The position numbers were made by a program, and so were the translations under genes. Below are positions 14,147-15,270 of a stretch of DNA of 15,270 nt, piece by piece; position 1 is the stretch's first letter; every line of letters starts with the position of its first letter. Source of the stretch: Lachnospiraceae bacterium (GTDB taxonomy: Bacteria; Bacillota; Clostridia; Oscillospirales; Ruminococcaceae). The stretch spans positions 1 to 15,270 of the forward strand of contig JAMPFE010000047.1 of assembly GCA_023664705.1 (NCBI GenBank), read 5' to 3'. The notes beneath the pieces were generated by a model. It had not been told where the DNA came from, did no database searches, and saw only the letters and a program-made list of their open reading frames with translations.

Positions 14147-15163
14147 ATGAAAAATATAACGGAAAATTTACCGAACGATAACCCTATAACACTCGAATCG
14201 CTCCGCGAGCAGTTTCTCGGAAACGACTTCACAATAATGCCCGACGCTCTCCCCGAAAGCATGAACGAGGACGAAGCGGAGTTGTACAATAAGGTCATCA
14301 ATTTTATTAACGGCGACTGGCAGGATTTCGCAAAGGAAATGGGTCTGAAACGCCCGCAGATGTGTTACTCCGAGGATTTTATTCCCGAAGCTCTTCGGCT
14401 TCGCGTTTCGAGAATAGTAGCTAATGCAATCATAAAAATCGTGCGCGATGAAAAAGCTTTGGACAATATGCTCACAACATTTGTGCTGCCGCAGATGTTC
14501 TCCCCACTCACGGATTTGATTGAAGAGATTGATATAACGGGGCTTGCGGGCGATGACGCAAAAGAGCTTCTTGAAATTTTAAGAAATCCTTCGGAACTTG
14601 ATGAAAGCCCCGTTGAAGATGAAACAGCGATTGATGATTTCGATTCGGATAATGTGTTTTTCGACGATGAAACAATCGAAGAATTTCGTAAAGAGTTCGG
14701 AGATGAGATTGCCGATAAAGCCAAAGCTATAAATCTGTGTTTCCATGCCGACGATTTGCTGAAACACACGGTAGAGCTGCTTATGAACGCTATGGACGTA
14801 CAAAGTCTCATAGAGATTGCGCTTGCTAATCCCGTTGCCGAGGACTTTAATTTCAAAAACCCGTTAAACTATGCCAAGAGAGATTTTGAAAAATCGTGGT
14901 ATCACACGCGGACGGCTCAAACGATTTCGCTTAACGAAATCACCGAGAACGCTGACAGCGGAGCGGAAATTCCCAACGCGGTCAACATAGAAGCAACCAG
15001 TATTGCCGCGCTTTCGGCAGAAGAATTTCTCAACAATCTCGATGAAACCGACAAGAAAATTGTCGAAATGCTCGTGAAAAAATTTACTCAGACTGAAATC
15101 GCGGACGAGGTCGGTCTTTCGCAAAGCGCCATATCAAGGCGTTTGAAAAATTATCGACGCTAG
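14147..15163 (+). CDS. Helix-turn-helix protein with sigma-region-4-like C-terminus
   Basis: The last 40 residues (299-338; DETDKKIVEMLVKKFTQTEI followed by ADEVGLSQSAISRRLKNYRR) form a helix-turn-helix like region 4 of sigma-70 factors or their relatives. The rest of the 338 residues is not recognised: a helical N-terminal part (40-145), a very acidic stretch (149-189) and a helical part (190-260). No sigma region 2 is evident, so it is unlikely to be a complete sigma factor. It starts 3 nt after the alcohol dehydrogenase stop but lacks a clear ribosome binding site, and its codon use is AT-richer than the operon. It may be a neighbour transcribed by read-through, not a pathway regulator. 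Proteins of this general look occur in Firmicute mobile elements (recollection, not checked). Confidence 0.7.
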   Translation: MKNITENLPNDNPITLESLREQFLGNDFTIMPDALPESMNEDEAELYNKVINFINGDWQDFAKEMGLKRPQMCYSEDFIPEALRLRVSRIVANAIIKIVRDEKALDNMLTTFVLPQMFSPLTDLIEEIDITGLAGDDAKELLEILRNPSELDESPVEDETAIDDFDSDNVFFDDETIEEFRKEFGDEIADKAKAINLCFHADDLLKHTVELLMNAMDVQSLIEIALANPVAEDFNFKNPLNYAKRDFEKSWYHTRTAQTISLNEITENADSGAEIPNAVNIEATSIAALSAEEFLNNLDETDKKIVEMLVKKFTQTEIADEVGLSQSAISRRLKNYRR

Positions 15164-15242
15164 GAAAAGAATTTGAAAAATTTTTTTCAAACAACGCATA
15201 AAAAGTCTTCCTTCGTGTCGTTAGTATATAGAGGACAGAATT

Positions 15243-15270
15243 TCCCGTCGTTCTTCGGCGGGATTTTGTT
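15243..15270 (+). terminator. Probable intrinsic terminator at the window edge
   Basis: TCCCGTCG (15243-15250) pairs with CGGCGGGA (15256-15263), including one G-U pair, around TTCTT and followed by TTTTGTT. It would end transcription from the helix-turn-helix gene and possibly the whole operon. A weaker A/T-only dyad (TTTGAAAAA/TTTTTCAAA, 15172-15191) directly follows the stop codon. Confidence 0.65.

Overview
The window looks like chromosomal (accessory) DNA of an anaerobic Firmicute, most likely an uncultured gut member of the Oscillospiraceae/Ruminococcaceae. This rests on strong GGAGG-type ribosome binding sites, Gram-positive promoters and terminators, moderate GC with a GC-rich third codon position in the central genes, and the protein families seen. 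No rRNA, tRNA, CRISPR array or insertion sequence was recognised.

Layout. (1) Positions 1-1010: an intrinsic terminator from an upstream gene, then a secreted protein resembling the N-terminal part of the long 'GTGDPN...' surface proteins of Firmicute mobile elements. It appears shortened at its C-terminus and has an odd start. A bidirectional terminator follows. (2) 1068-1697: an AT-richer orphan gene on the minus strand with its own near-perfect promoter. (3) 1698-2166: a divergent regulatory region with inverted repeats, a consensus extended -10 promoter on the plus strand and a terminator-like hairpin just before the first operon gene. (4) 2167-14143: eleven co-directional, tightly spaced genes forming one catabolic cluster. 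(5) 14147-15163: a protein with a sigma-region-4-like helix-turn-helix tail, followed by a terminator at the window edge.

The cluster reads as a complete extended reductive pyrimidine degradation pathway with its own uptake system. An NMT1/THI5-type ABC transporter (ATPase, two permeases, lipoprotein binding protein) would import the pyrimidine. A PreA-type dihydropyrimidine dehydrogenase reduces uracil/thymine, a dihydropyrimidinase opens the ring, and an M20 amidohydrolase releases CO2 and ammonia to give beta-alanine. A class III aminotransferase yields malonate semialdehyde, and an iron-dependent alcohol dehydrogenase reduces it to 3-hydroxypropionate. A PucR-type regulator sits in the middle, and a 136-residue protein of unknown function lies between the aminotransferase and the amidohydrolase. 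The net effect would be release of both pyrimidine nitrogens plus consumption of two pairs of electrons, which fits an anaerobe.

Most unusual points. (a) The binding protein appears circularly permuted: the block that normally forms its C-terminal two thirds comes first, and the block that normally starts the mature protein comes last. (b) The dehydrogenase keeps the N-terminal iron-sulfur domain of full-length DPD but lacks the FAD and NAD(P)H domains, and no PreT gene is nearby, so its electron donor is unclear. (c) The operon leader has an attenuator-like hairpin and an upstream array of TTGTG/CACAA half-sites. All functional statements are from reading the sequence; no database search was run.
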